NCBI RefSeq assembly: GCF_018476885.1
Contig: NZ_JAHCVJ010000006.1
Location: forward strand, 1-64,000
Direction: 5' to 3'
Length of the DNA: 64,000 nucleotides
Source of the DNA: Geoanaerobacter pelophilus
GTDB taxonomy: Bacteria; Desulfobacterota; Desulfuromonadia; Geobacterales; DSM-12255
The notes below the pieces were generated by a model, which ran no database searches, was not told the DNA's origin, and saw only the letters and a program-made list of their open reading frames with translations. The position numbers were made by a program, and so were the translations under genes. Positions 26,129-34,919 of this stretch are shown here, piece by piece; position 1 is the stretch's first letter; each line of letters begins with the position of its first letter.

Positions 26129-27496
26129 ATGAGTGTTCTTGTGTATCAGCTCTACAGCTGGTTCAAGAACACCAAGGCGTTACAGGTAGTGCTGGGGCTC
26201 GCATTTCTGGCGATTCTCTACATGGTCACGCGGACCCTCGGCCTGTTCATGACCAGCTGGATTCTCCAGGAGCTGGGGACCGTAGTCTTTGTGGTCATAA
26301 TCGTGATTTTCCAGGTGGAGATCCGTCAGGCGCTGTACCGGTTCAGCCTGCTCCGCAATTTCTTCGGCCGCCAAGGCAATCTCCAGCAACTGGATCTGAT
26401 GGAGATCTCTGCAGCTCTTTTTTCTCTGGCAGCGGAGCGCACCGGCGCTCTGGTGGTATTCCAGCGCCGCGAACCGATTGACGAGTACCTGCACCATGGC
26501 GTTCTTCTGGACAGCCTGGCCGGCGGCCAGCTGATCGCGACTATCTTCAAGAACGGCACCCCGCTGCACGATGGCGCGGTCCTGATAAAAGACGGCAGGG
26601 TCGCGCAGGCATCGTGTCATCTGCCGCTTTCTCTCAACTCTGACCTGCCGAGGCATTTTGGCACACGGCATCGGGCCGGCATCGGCCTTGTCGAGCGCTC
26701 CGACGCTGTTGCGGTCATGGTTTCAGAGGAGCGGGGCGAAGTAACTCTGGCCGTTTCCGGCGAGATCGAGAAGGTTGATTCGCCGGAGTCGCTTTCGGCA
26801 CGGTTGACCGGGCTTTTGTCAGCGGCTTCGCCGATTGTGGAAAAAGAGACCGTCAAGGACCGGTTACTCAGGAACTTTTGGCCAAAGGTCGTGACGGTCG
26901 GGATTGTGCTGGTCTGCTGGCTGGTTATTGCGGTAAAGCAGGGGGGGGTTGTTTCGGTTACCGTGCCGATAAAGTTCCATAATCTCCCTGACGATGTGGT
27001 GTTGCTGAAAAGCGTGCCTGAGGATGTGGAGGTGCAGCTTAATGTGTTCTCCAACCTGATCCCGTCGCCACGACAGCTCGATATTGTTGCCGATATCAAT
27101 TTGGCAAAGCTCCACGAAGGCACGAGTATGTTGCCGATTCGTACCGAGGACTTCAAATTGCCGCTGGGAGTTGTTGTTACTTCAGTAAAGCCGTCATCAG
27201 TGCGGATTCATGCCGACCGTAAGATACGCCGGGAGTTGCGCATCAAAACCAGGATTTTTGGCCGCCTGAACGGCAATTCTCGCGTGCGCCGGATAGCGGT
27301 GGAGCCCGAGATGGTTTCGGTCGAAGGGCCGGCATCGGTTGTCAGCCGTCTGGAAGCAGTGGAAACGGAGCCGCTGGATCTTGCTGCTGTCAGAAAAAAC
27401 GAGGTAGTTGAAAGACCTCTGCAGAGACCGGCGCCAATGGTTAACGTGCTTTATGATGGGCAGGTCAAACTCCGTGTAATTACTAGTGAAAGGTAA
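26129..27496 (+). CDS. Diadenylate cyclase fused to YbbR domains (CdaA-CdaR fusion)
   Basis: 455 residues. Residues about 1-65 form membrane helices. The DAC (DisA_N) domain follows to about 235, with the catalytic DGAVLI and GTRHRAGIGL motifs that bind and cyclise two ATP to c-di-AMP. Another membrane helix (about 252-270) leads into YbbR-like repeats (EDVEVQLNV, VTSVKPSSVRIHADR, EMVSVEGPASVV). In Firmicutes CdaA and its regulator CdaR (YbbR) are separate neighbouring proteins; here they are one chain. Family similarity continues 15 codons upstream of this ATG to a CTG at 26084 behind GGAGG, so the true start may be CTG. glmM, the usual neighbour, is absent. Confidence 0.9.
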   Translation: MSVLVYQLYSWFKNTKALQVVLGLAFLAILYMVTRTLGLFMTSWILQELGTVVFVVIIVIFQVEIRQALYRFSLLRNFFGRQGNLQQLDLMEISAALFSLAAERTGALVVFQRREPIDEYLHHGVLLDSLAGGQLIATIFKNGTPLHDGAVLIKDGRVAQASCHLPLSLNSDLPRHFGTRHRAGIGLVERSDAVAVMVSEERGEVTLAVSGEIEKVDSPESLSARLTGLLSAASPIVEKETVKDRLLRNFWPKVVTVGIVLVCWLVIAVKQGGVVSVTVPIKFHNLPDDVVLLKSVPEDVEVQLNVFSNLIPSPRQLDIVADINLAKLHEGTSMLPIRTEDFKLPLGVVVTSVKPSSVRIHADRKIRRELRIKTRIFGRLNGNSRVRRIAVEPEMVSVEGPASVVSRLEAVETEPLDLAAVRKNEVVERPLQRPAPMVNVLYDGQVKLRVITSER

Positions 27497-27514
27497 TTTT
27501 ATTGTCTTCCGGGC

Positions 27515-27543
27515 TTGACATGAGAGGTATTTTGTTATATAAA
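27515..27543 (+). promoter_or_regulatory. Strong sigma-70 type promoter before the LysM-NlpC gene
   Basis: TTGACA (27515-27520), 17-base spacer, TATAAA (27538-27543). It overlaps the longest open frame of the next gene and so supports that gene's start at 27588. Confidence 0.85.
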
Positions 27544-27587
27544 TTTTGGCGCTTGTGATTTATTTTAAAACAAAAAAAGGGGGAAGC

Positions 27588-28637
27588 ATGCGGAACTGCC
27601 TACGAGTATTGATGCTCTGCATTTGCCTTGCAACAATTCCTTCTCTGTCACATGCAGCCAAAACCCACAAGGTCAAGAAAACCGAGACCCTCACTTCGCT
27701 CGCCCGGAAATACCATGTTTCCGTTGATGAGCTGAAAAGCGCCAATAATCTTGTCAGCGCCCAAGTCAAAAAGGGCGATATTCTGATCATCCCTCCGCGT
27801 AACCTGCAAGCTGATTCAAATGCCCCTGAAACCGAAAATCCGGCAACTTACAAAGTCAAGCGTGGTGATACCGTTGCTCGGATCGCCAAGAAAACCGGAG
27901 TTGCTGTTGCCGACCTGAAACGGCTCAATAATATCGGTAAAAAGCGCCTGAAGCTTGGTCAGGTCATAGCGCTGCGCGAGGTTGATGCCTCCAAGGAGGA
28001 GATTGCTGCCCCAAAGGTTGCAAAGCGTTATTCTCTGCGCTATTCGGAACTCCTGAGCGAGAAGGAATATGAACAAAGCCTGAGTGACCTTACAGAAGCC
28101 GATCCCAGCACCCCATCTGATATCCATAAGCCAATTGCCGAAGCGCAACTGGACAATGCCAAACAGCTAAAGAATGCCGCTTACGGTTTCCTGGGAACCC
28201 GTTACCGTTTTGGTGGTAATTCCCGGAGTGGTCTGGACTGCTCTGCTTTTGTTCAGCAGGTATTTCGGGAACTGGAAGTGTCTCTGCCCCGCAGTGCCAG
28301 AGAGCAGTTTGAAGTTGGCAGCCAGGTGCCGCTCGGTGATCTGAAAAAAGGCGATCTGGTTTTTTTCCGGACATATGCCCGATACCCGTCGCATGTCGGC
28401 ATCTATCTCGGTGGTAACCGTATGATCCACGCTTCCTCACGGGACCGCCGGGTTGTCATCTCCTCTCTTAATTCCAATTACTACCGTTCCCGCTATCTCG
28501 GCGCCAAAAGGATCTCAAAGATCAATCCCGATCTGTTCCGGTTTGACGATCTGCTGAGCGGGATTGAGGAAGAATCGGCAGATGAGGCCGACAAGAACGA
28601 TACCCTGAATACCTTGGGGCTATCGCTGAATAATTGA
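27588..28637 (+). CDS. Exported LysM-NlpC/P60 peptidoglycan endopeptidase
   Basis: 349 residues. Signal peptide (cleavage near SHA-AK), two LysM repeats (about 26-70 and 90-133), a linker, then an NlpC/P60 domain from about 195. The active-site Cys lies in GLDCSAFVQ, the His in YPSHVGIYLG, with MIHAS behind it. Such enzymes cut the peptide stems of peptidoglycan, with LysM holding the glycan strand. An AGGGGGAAG ribosome site precedes the ATG at 27588, and a near-consensus promoter lies 45 bases upstream. It is transcribed alone: a GNRA-looped terminator follows. Confidence 0.93.
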   Translation: MRNCLRVLMLCICLATIPSLSHAAKTHKVKKTETLTSLARKYHVSVDELKSANNLVSAQVKKGDILIIPPRNLQADSNAPETENPATYKVKRGDTVARIAKKTGVAVADLKRLNNIGKKRLKLGQVIALREVDASKEEIAAPKVAKRYSLRYSELLSEKEYEQSLSDLTEADPSTPSDIHKPIAEAQLDNAKQLKNAAYGFLGTRYRFGGNSRSGLDCSAFVQQVFRELEVSLPRSAREQFEVGSQVPLGDLKKGDLVFFRTYARYPSHVGIYLGGNRMIHASSRDRRVVISSLNSNYYRSRYLGAKRISKINPDLFRFDDLLSGIEEESADEADKNDTLNTLGLSLNN

Positions 28638-28657
28638 TTGCCCCATGCACAGCATCA

Positions 28658-28686
28658 AAATCCGGTCGCAAGGCCGGATTTTTTTT
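28658..28686 (+). terminator. Intrinsic terminator after the NlpC gene
   Basis: AAATCCGGTC (28658-28667), GCAA tetraloop, GGCCGGATTT (28672-28681, one G-U pair), then T's to 28686. Confidence 0.9.
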
Positions 28687-28701
28687 GTACCCTGATTTGC
28701 T

Positions 28702-30333
28702 ATGAGAATCTTGCTTGCCTATAAATCCCATCCTGAGGGAGTGGACGATCCTTATACCTCGCTCCTGCCGATCGGGTTGCTCTCGATCAATGCCGCACTT
28801 TGCCAGGCAGGCTTTGACAGCCGAGTGGCAAATCTTTCCCTTCTGGACAGTCATGATATTGTTTCCCGCCTGAGGGCTGACTCCCCTTCTGTTGTAGGGC
28901 TTTCCCAGTTCACCCACAACCGGTTCGAAACCCTTGAAGTTGCCAGGATTGTAAAGTCGGTACTCCCCGACTGCTTTGTCCTGCTTGGCGGGCCTCATGC
29001 AACTTACCGCTGGCGCGAAATTCTTGCCTCTTCGCCGGATGTTGATGCCGTCGCATTAGGGGAAGGGGAGCAGACCATGCTGGATCTGGCTGCTGCCCTT
29101 GCCGGAAAGGCTGGTTCGCTTACCAGTATTTCCGGGCTTGCTGTCAGAGGTGAAGACGGCAGTGCCGTATTTGCCGGCAGTCGCGCGCCATTGGCTACCC
29201 TTGATGAAATTCCTTTCCCCGGTACATACCTCAATAACAGTATCGGTGTCGATCCCCGGCAACAACTGGAGTTCATCATTACCTCTCGTGGTTGCCCCTC
29301 TACCTGCAGGTTCTGTTCGTCGCCCCTCTTCTGGGGAAGGAAGCTTCGATTTCGGTCTCCCGGTTCAATGGTCGACGAAATCCGTTTTCTGCGGGACCGG
29401 TTCGGACTTATATATTTTTCAATCCGTGACGATACCTTTACCGCTGACCGTAAGCGGGTGATCGAGTTCTGCCGCTTGCTCATTGAACAGCGGATTTTCA
29501 TTTTATGGAACTGTCAGTCCAGGGTGAATGCTCTTGATCGAGAGATGCTGGGATGGATGAAGCGGGCAGGGTGTGAGTGCATCCAGTTGGGGATTGAGTC
29601 GGGATCTTTGAGAGTCCTTGAAAGTCTCGGCAAAAAAATAACGCCGGCGGAATCCGAGGCCGCGGCGGAACTGGTCAGGGAAGTAGGAATCCGGCTGTCC
29701 ATCTATCTTATTTCCGGTACGGTCCAAGAGACGGATGATGACATCAAGGCTACCTGTCGCTTGATTGCCTCAATGCGTCCCAGTGATGGTCAGGTTTCGC
29801 CACTGGTCTACTATCCGGGAACCGCACTTTTCGCCGAAGCTGTAAAAAAAGGAGCGGTGGGTCCTGATCTTTTTGAGAAGAATCCGGCTCCCGCCTTCCC
29901 GGTCCGGGGAGATCAGCATGTCGAAAAAGCCACCAGAAAATTGCTGAAAACAGTTGAGTCTGCAGCTGACAGCTCTCAGTTTACCGATGCTGATTACAAA
30001 AGACAGAAAAAAGAGCTGGGTTTCTGTCATACGACAAACCTGATGGCCGGCGAGTTTCAAGCTTTGTGCGGCAATGAACGGGGTGCCGAGAGGGAATATC
30101 GCGAGATCATAACCAATGAACCGGACAACCCTTGGGGTTGGCTTGCCTTAGGGGAGTTGTTCGGTGATGCCGGCAGGGTGGATGAGGCCATAGCGGCATT
30201 TCAGCGACTAAGCGAGCTGGTGCCGAACCACGAACCGGCATACCGGGCACTGGGCGAACTGTTTCGGCTGATTGGGGACAAAAAGCGGTCACGCTTGTGT
30301 TTAAGCCGGGCGGCTGAGCTATGTGGGGGGTAG
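28702..30333 (+). CDS. B12-binding-domain radical SAM protein with C-terminal TPRs
   Basis: 543 residues. An N-terminal cobalamin-binding-like domain (about 1-150; LLPIGLLSINAALCQAGF, VGLSQFTHN, LLGGPHATYRW) is followed by a radical SAM core with the 4Fe-4S motif CPSTCRFC near residue 198 and IQLGIESGS further on. The last 90 residues contain two TPR-like units (WGWLALGELFGDAGRVDEAI, AYRALGELFRLIGD). The layout is that of the BchE/P-methylase group, whose members methylate or cyclise varied substrates; no substrate can be given. No clear ribosome binding site precedes the ATG, which lies just after the preceding terminator. Confidence 0.9.
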   Translation: MRILLAYKSHPEGVDDPYTSLLPIGLLSINAALCQAGFDSRVANLSLLDSHDIVSRLRADSPSVVGLSQFTHNRFETLEVARIVKSVLPDCFVLLGGPHATYRWREILASSPDVDAVALGEGEQTMLDLAAALAGKAGSLTSISGLAVRGEDGSAVFAGSRAPLATLDEIPFPGTYLNNSIGVDPRQQLEFIITSRGCPSTCRFCSSPLFWGRKLRFRSPGSMVDEIRFLRDRFGLIYFSIRDDTFTADRKRVIEFCRLLIEQRIFILWNCQSRVNALDREMLGWMKRAGCECIQLGIESGSLRVLESLGKKITPAESEAAAELVREVGIRLSIYLISGTVQETDDDIKATCRLIASMRPSDGQVSPLVYYPGTALFAEAVKKGAVGPDLFEKNPAPAFPVRGDQHVEKATRKLLKTVESAADSSQFTDADYKRQKKELGFCHTTNLMAGEFQALCGNERGAEREYREIITNEPDNPWGWLALGELFGDAGRVDEAIAAFQRLSELVPNHEPAYRALGELFRLIGDKKRSRLCLSRAAELCGG

Positions 30334-30360
30334 CTGTTCTGTTGAATTACTACTGAAAAA

Positions 30361-30396
30361 AGAAAGGGCGAAACCTACCGGTTTCGCCCTTTCTTT
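30361..30396. terminator. Bidirectional terminator, radical SAM gene / lipoprotein gene
   Basis: A perfect 15-bp stem, AGAAAGGGCGAAACC (30361-30375) with GGTTTCGCCCTTTCT (30380-30394), TACC loop, T-rich end. It separates convergent genes. Confidence 0.92.
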
Positions 30397-30416
30397 GCGA
30401 AGCATTTCAAACAGGA

Positions 30417-30830
30417 TTACTTGCCGGCGATGCGGAGGCCTGGAGCAAAGATAATCTTGTCAAATGTTCTGTTGAGGGTCTTGCTCTGGAAGTTAACCAT
30501 TGGCGGAGAATCAGGGAACTCAACGAGTGCACCTTTCTCAACTTTGGTTTCCATTACAGCTACCCACAGTTTCTGGCCATTTTCTTCAACCAGAGCGTAG
30601 GTGTAGCCGCCGGAGTTCATTGTTTCTACAACTTTGCCTTTGTGACCGGCGCCAGCAGGGATTTCGATCTTCTGGATGCCTGCGTGTGGATTGCCGCCCT
30701 GGGCACCAGGTGCTGCCTGGCCAGCCGGAGCTGCAGCCGGAGCTTCGGCTTTAGGTGCTTCCTGCTTCTTGTTACAACCGAAAGCTGCGAGTGCTACTAC
30801 TGCGAGTACTACTACTATCTGCTTTTTCAC
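30417..30830 (-). CDS. Small NrfJ-like lipoprotein
   Basis: 137 residues. Lipoprotein signal with Cys at residue 19 (FGCNKK), an Ala/Pro-rich tether to about 45, then a small beta domain (GKVVETMNSGGYTYALVEENGQKLWVAVMETKVEKGALVEF). That pattern resembles NrfJ-related proteins found near nitrite-reductase cytochromes in epsilon- and deltaproteobacteria; their function is not established and no nrfHA genes are here. It starts with GTG, with GGAGG seven bases upstream. The AsmA-like gene upstream on the same strand ends about 90 bases away. Confidence 0.78.
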   Translation of the reverse strand: MKKQIVVVLAVVALAAFGCNKKQEAPKAEAPAAAPAGQAAPGAQGGNPHAGIQKIEIPAGAGHKGKVVETMNSGGYTYALVEENGQKLWVAVMETKVEKGALVEFPDSPPMVNFQSKTLNRTFDKIIFAPGLRIAGK

Positions 30831-30920
30831 CTTAGAACCTCCTATGGGGGGTGTAATTGACCGTTTGACAAAATATCACAGGAAAGAAATTTAATACAAT
30901 AAAAAAATCACATAAAGGAT

Positions 30921-33900
30921 TTACTTGCCGATAATCACCTCTCCGGTGTCTGTTACCAGCCTGGCCGGCAGCTCAAAAATCCGGCGGAAAATGTCAAGCA
31001 CGCCTTTTGCCATCCCTTTAACCGGCACTGCCTTTACTTCAGGGTTTTCCAATTTCCCCTTTGCTTCAAAGTAGGCTGTGACCAAAGATTTGTCCTTTCC
31101 GGTGAGAATCCAGCCGACCAGAGGTATGCGGCTGACAACTTTGTCGATTGTCTGCAGCGGCTTTACGCCGATGGTCGCATCGAGCTCGTCTTTGTAAAGG
31201 TTGTAGCTCCCGACGGTTGAGATATTAATGGCGTCACTGTCTACGTAGAGATTGCTGGTGGAGACTATCCCGTCTTTGATGGCAAAGCTGCCGGTCATTT
31301 CATTGAATGGCATGCCGCCGGTAACCATGTCAGGGAGCTGGAATTTCAAGAGTTGCGACACGTTGAGTATGGAAAATACCTTCGACAGGGTGGCGAAGCG
31401 TCGTAACGAACCTTCTTCTATGCGGATTTTTGCCGAGCCGAGGGCCGTACGTTTTATCTCTGCGCCTGAGTCTCCTTTTGCCGAGAGTTCGCCTTGAAGG
31501 TCAACAGTCCCGGTAATCTCTTGTTTATTCACCCCCAGGGCGCGAAGAAGTTTTTCCGCTGAAGCGCCTTCAAGTTTGCACCCGACCTGCATTCGTCTTG
31601 AAGAGCCTGACTCATTGGTGTCAACTCTGATATTCCCGGTAAATTTCCCACCGGCAAGAGCCGCAGAAAGTGGCTGAATATAGAGAATGCCGTTTTCCAG
31701 CAGCAGATCGCCCTTGACTACGGCAAATGGGATATCAAGAGCCAGAACCGAATCAGCGGTTATGGCTGCCCTGACCGTAGGGGATGGGCCTGAAACCCCG
31801 CGCTTTTCCTGCTCCAAAGAGGTGAGAAGTAGGACGTCATCAACATTAAGATGGGGCGAGGTGACTGAGATATCGGCATTAGGATGTTGTCTGATGTTAC
31901 GGATCGAACCTTTGATTGCAAGACTTGTCTTGTTGATTTGACCTGAGAGAGCCGCAATGCTCAGGTCGTTTTCTTTTAAAGAGATGTTGCCGGCGATCTT
32001 AGCGACCTTCATCCCTTTGACCGGCGGAGCAAGTCCCAGATCAAGGGGGTCCAGAAGTGGCGATGTAAAAACCAGTTTCAGGGATGGGGTGCTGTAGCCG
32101 GTCATCGAGCCTTTCCCCTGGATGGTCGAACTGCCAAGCCGGACTGAGAGCTGCGATGTTTCCAGGGTGTTTCCTGAAAAGTTGATGGCACCGTTGATTG
32201 CGCTTAATGGCCGAATCGTGCCGCTAGGTTTGAGTGAACAGCCTGACATCAATGCTGTTCCCTTCCAGCTCAAATCAGCAGGCTCTCCGGTAGCAGATTC
32301 TCCCTGAACCGATGTCTGAATGATTCCGGTCGGTTGATAAGGCAATATCTTGGGGATCATTGCGGCTATTTCCGATATCTGGAAACGGTTGGTTTTGAGA
32401 TCCAGTCCCAGCCACGGATTGCCTGAATAACGGTAGTTGGCCGCCAGTGAAAGCGTCAACGGCGCAAGTGTGTAGCGGAGCGCGGTCAACTTCATCTCCT
32501 GCCTGGTGATGACTCCGGTGAAACTGGCACTGTTGGGCCGTCCTGCCGGCTTCCTGATCAGGTCCGGATAGTTGTATGCCGCCTGGGTGAGATCCCAATC
32601 CCCGGAGAGACCGTAACTGCTGGATGTGCCGCTCCCTTTCAGCTGCAGCGTTGAGTTTCCGCTGAACCCCAGACTGTTCCCCCATTTCCGGCCCATGAGC
32701 CAGGCGATTTCCGGCTGCATCGGTTTCATTTCCATGGAAAACGGGTAAGAACAGGGTGTGACGAGTGGATAGTCGGTGATCCGCCCCTCCAGAGTAAAGG
32801 GTGAGGTGCCGAAGCGGGCGGTCATGCCGTGGAGGATGAAATCCTTGCCTTTCATCTCCAGCCCACCCTTGATGCTGTTAAAGGTCGGAACCGCAGGGCC
32901 GTAGGAGATCAGGCCCTGCTCAACCTTACCTCGAATGTAGAGGATGTTGTAGTTTTCCCCTTTTTCCATGTGCAGTATCTGGCTGATCCTGCCATCAAGC
33001 GACCCTTCATCAAGTCGGTAGACTCCACCCATGATGTGCTGCTCAATGTAATCGGCGGTATCCTTGACGATTATGCCGTAAGGGATATAGCCTCTGAACT
33101 CTTCAAGCCTGAAGTTGGAAGTCGTTGCCTTGGCCGTGATCCTCGGGTCTCTGGTATTGATGTCGAGGATGTCACAACTTCCCTTTACTTTCAGATTATC
33201 AACTCTCAAGGCAATTGACTTGACCTTGACGGCGGTCGGAGTGCGCTCGAGATTGTACTCGACATGGAGGTCTTTGGGGGTGAGCACTGAATGAAACACC
33301 TGTGGGTAGTCAAAACGGAGACCGGCTACTGTTATCCCTCCGGAAGAGGTAAAATTTTGAGGCTTACCTTTCAGCGTGAGGTCGAGGTCGAAAAGACCGC
33401 TGATCTTTCTAAAGGGGAGATAGCGGGAGTAGTATCCCCAGAAGTGGCCAGGAGGGAGATTCTTGGCCTTGATCTTGGCATTGAGGTCACTTTCGGAAAG
33501 CGGTTTCCCCTGCTTTGGCAGACGCAGGGTCCCATTAAGGGTTAGCGTGCTTTTTTGTCCGGCAGTCTGCAATAAGGTGTTCAGGGTGAAGCCGGTTTTT
33601 TTACCCCGTGCGAGGTTGTCCAGCGCCAGGTCTGCTTCGGAAAGGGTTAGATTAAAACCTTCCGCCGCCACAGCCATATCAGAAAACCTAATGGCTGCTT
33701 TAGAAAGGCTTATGCCCCTGACATTCATGGTTTTGCTGCTGTCCTTGCTGGTCAGCAGGTCGCTGATGTTAAACTCGCCGGCTTGGTTGCGGATTATTGT
33801 TATTACAGGCTTTTCGAGCTTCAGTTCCGAAAGGGCAATATTTCCTTCCAGTAGTTGGAACAGAGAAAGCTTGAAATTAACCCTCTCGGCAGTTATGAAG

Positions 33901-34151
33901 TCGGAAAACCCGTCTTTCTCCTTTATCACGATATTGCTGAACGAGAAGGTTGGGCCTGGGGATAAGGAAAAATCACCCTTAGTGTAAAGCACTTTCCTGT
34001 TCAGCGTTTCTTCGACCTGGGCAAGGATTTCGCTTTTGTAGGTATCCAGGTCAAGATAACGATTCAGAAGTTGTGGCGCCAGATACAGTGCACTTGCCAG
34101 GATTGCGGCACTGATGATTATGGTAAGGATTATGGGGCGTTTAATGATCAT
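30921..34151 (-). CDS. AsmA-like envelope protein
   Basis: 1076 residues. One N-terminal membrane helix (about 5-27) followed by a very long, beta-rich periplasmic region. The start (NRYLDLDTYKSEILAQVEETLNRKVLY, SFSNIVIKEKDGF) and the end (SFAIKDGIVSTSNLYVDSDAINISTVGSYNLYKDELDATIGVKPLQTIDKVVSRIPLVG) are diagnostic of AsmA/AsmA_2. AsmA-like proteins belong to the bridge-like lipid-transfer group thought to move phospholipids between inner and outer membranes; that function is inferred. A TTG nine bases earlier is an alternative start; neither has a clear ribosome binding site. The PilZ gene lies about 95 bases upstream on the same strand. Confidence 0.88.
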   Translation of the reverse strand: MIIKRPIILTIIISAAILASALYLAPQLLNRYLDLDTYKSEILAQVEETLNRKVLYTKGDFSLSPGPTFSFSNIVIKEKDGFSDFITAERVNFKLSLFQLLEGNIALSELKLEKPVITIIRNQAGEFNISDLLTSKDSSKTMNVRGISLSKAAIRFSDMAVAAEGFNLTLSEADLALDNLARGKKTGFTLNTLLQTAGQKSTLTLNGTLRLPKQGKPLSESDLNAKIKAKNLPPGHFWGYYSRYLPFRKISGLFDLDLTLKGKPQNFTSSGGITVAGLRFDYPQVFHSVLTPKDLHVEYNLERTPTAVKVKSIALRVDNLKVKGSCDILDINTRDPRITAKATTSNFRLEEFRGYIPYGIIVKDTADYIEQHIMGGVYRLDEGSLDGRISQILHMEKGENYNILYIRGKVEQGLISYGPAVPTFNSIKGGLEMKGKDFILHGMTARFGTSPFTLEGRITDYPLVTPCSYPFSMEMKPMQPEIAWLMGRKWGNSLGFSGNSTLQLKGSGTSSSYGLSGDWDLTQAAYNYPDLIRKPAGRPNSASFTGVITRQEMKLTALRYTLAPLTLSLAANYRYSGNPWLGLDLKTNRFQISEIAAMIPKILPYQPTGIIQTSVQGESATGEPADLSWKGTALMSGCSLKPSGTIRPLSAINGAINFSGNTLETSQLSVRLGSSTIQGKGSMTGYSTPSLKLVFTSPLLDPLDLGLAPPVKGMKVAKIAGNISLKENDLSIAALSGQINKTSLAIKGSIRNIRQHPNADISVTSPHLNVDDVLLLTSLEQEKRGVSGPSPTVRAAITADSVLALDIPFAVVKGDLLLENGILYIQPLSAALAGGKFTGNIRVDTNESGSSRRMQVGCKLEGASAEKLLRALGVNKQEITGTVDLQGELSAKGDSGAEIKRTALGSAKIRIEEGSLRRFATLSKVFSILNVSQLLKFQLPDMVTGGMPFNEMTGSFAIKDGIVSTSNLYVDSDAINISTVGSYNLYKDELDATIGVKPLQTIDKVVSRIPLVGWILTGKDKSLVTAYFEAKGKLENPEVKAVPVKGMAKGVLDIFRRIFELPARLVTDTGEVIIGK

Positions 34152-34247
34152 GGTGGACAATCAGCGACCAATAAGAGTCTGATGCCTGTTTTGTTAAAAG
34201 GCCGGTGTTTGAAAGGAGAGGTGCTTGCCTTGCCTGCAAGGCATTGA

Positions 34248-34628
34248 TCAGTGGTTATCGACAGACTCTTGCTTGTGTTTTATGAAGCTGAACAGCTCAT
34301 CCATGACCTTGCTGCTGTCACCGGTGTTATGAGCCATTATGTTACGCAGGTGGATGAAAGAGTCAGTATTCATTTTGATGAATTTAAGGGCCAGCCCTTC
34401 CTCGGAACTCCGGATGACTTCCCCTTGCAGGTTTATCGGGATCTGAGGAGAAACGCCGGTGAGATAAATGGTTATTTCAACCTCTTCGCCAGTGGGAAGG
34501 GGGTCGGTTATCCGGGCGAGCATCCCCTGGAGGCTGAGGTTCTCAACTTCTCCCTTAAGGCTCTTGTCTTGCCATTTGATAACAGTGCCAACATTGAATG
34601 TGATTCGCGAGAAGTTGCGCTTTTCCAT
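34248..34628 (-). CDS. PilZ-domain c-di-GMP effector
   Basis: 126 residues, a lone PilZ domain. Both ligand motifs are visible: RNFSR (RxxxR) near the N-terminus and NLSLQG ([D/N]xSxxG) about 30 residues later, with Asn in place of the first Asp. PilZ domains change partner behaviour on binding c-di-GMP. The ATG at 34628 has AGGAGG seven bases upstream; the longer frame to 34655 is not supported. It precedes the AsmA-like gene and may share its transcript. The window also carries an HD-GYP phosphodiesterase that would lower the same messenger. Confidence 0.88.
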   Translation of the reverse strand: MEKRNFSRITFNVGTVIKWQDKSLKGEVENLSLQGMLARITDPLPTGEEVEITIYLTGVSPQIPINLQGEVIRSSEEGLALKFIKMNTDSFIHLRNIMAHNTGDSSKVMDELFSFIKHKQESVDNH

Positions 34629-34830
34629 GAAGCGGCCTCCTATAGTGCCAAGCAATAAAAAGGAATAATAATTTCAATAGCTATAAATCTCAACTTATAC
34701 GTTTCTAATTGACCATAATACCTGAGTTTGTCAAGCAGAGAAAGCCGGGGAGACAGGGATTCATTGGCTTATCTGTTGGCTTCGGGTATTTCCACTGGAC
34801 TTGGTTTGAATGGAAAATAGTAGACACCCC

Positions 34831-34859
34831 TTGAAATTTAAACAGTTTATTGTTATAGT
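34831..34859 (+). promoter_or_regulatory. Sigma-70 type promoter of rpoH
   Basis: TTGAAA (34831-34836), 17-base spacer, TATAGT (34854-34859). The expected transcription start falls inside the CIRCE element that follows. Confidence 0.8.
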
Positions 34860-34860
34860 T

Positions 34861-34887
34861 TTAGCACTCAGAGAAATAGAGTGCTAA
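34861..34887 (+). promoter_or_regulatory. CIRCE element (HrcA operator) before rpoH
   Basis: TTAGCACTC (34861-34869), nine bases, GAGTGCTAA (34879-34887): a perfect match to the CIRCE consensus bound by the heat-shock repressor HrcA. It overlaps the predicted transcription start, the usual place for repression. Confidence 0.95.
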
Positions 34888-34919
34888 CGAGTTTGATGGC
34901 GCAGCAGGAGGTGTTAGAT

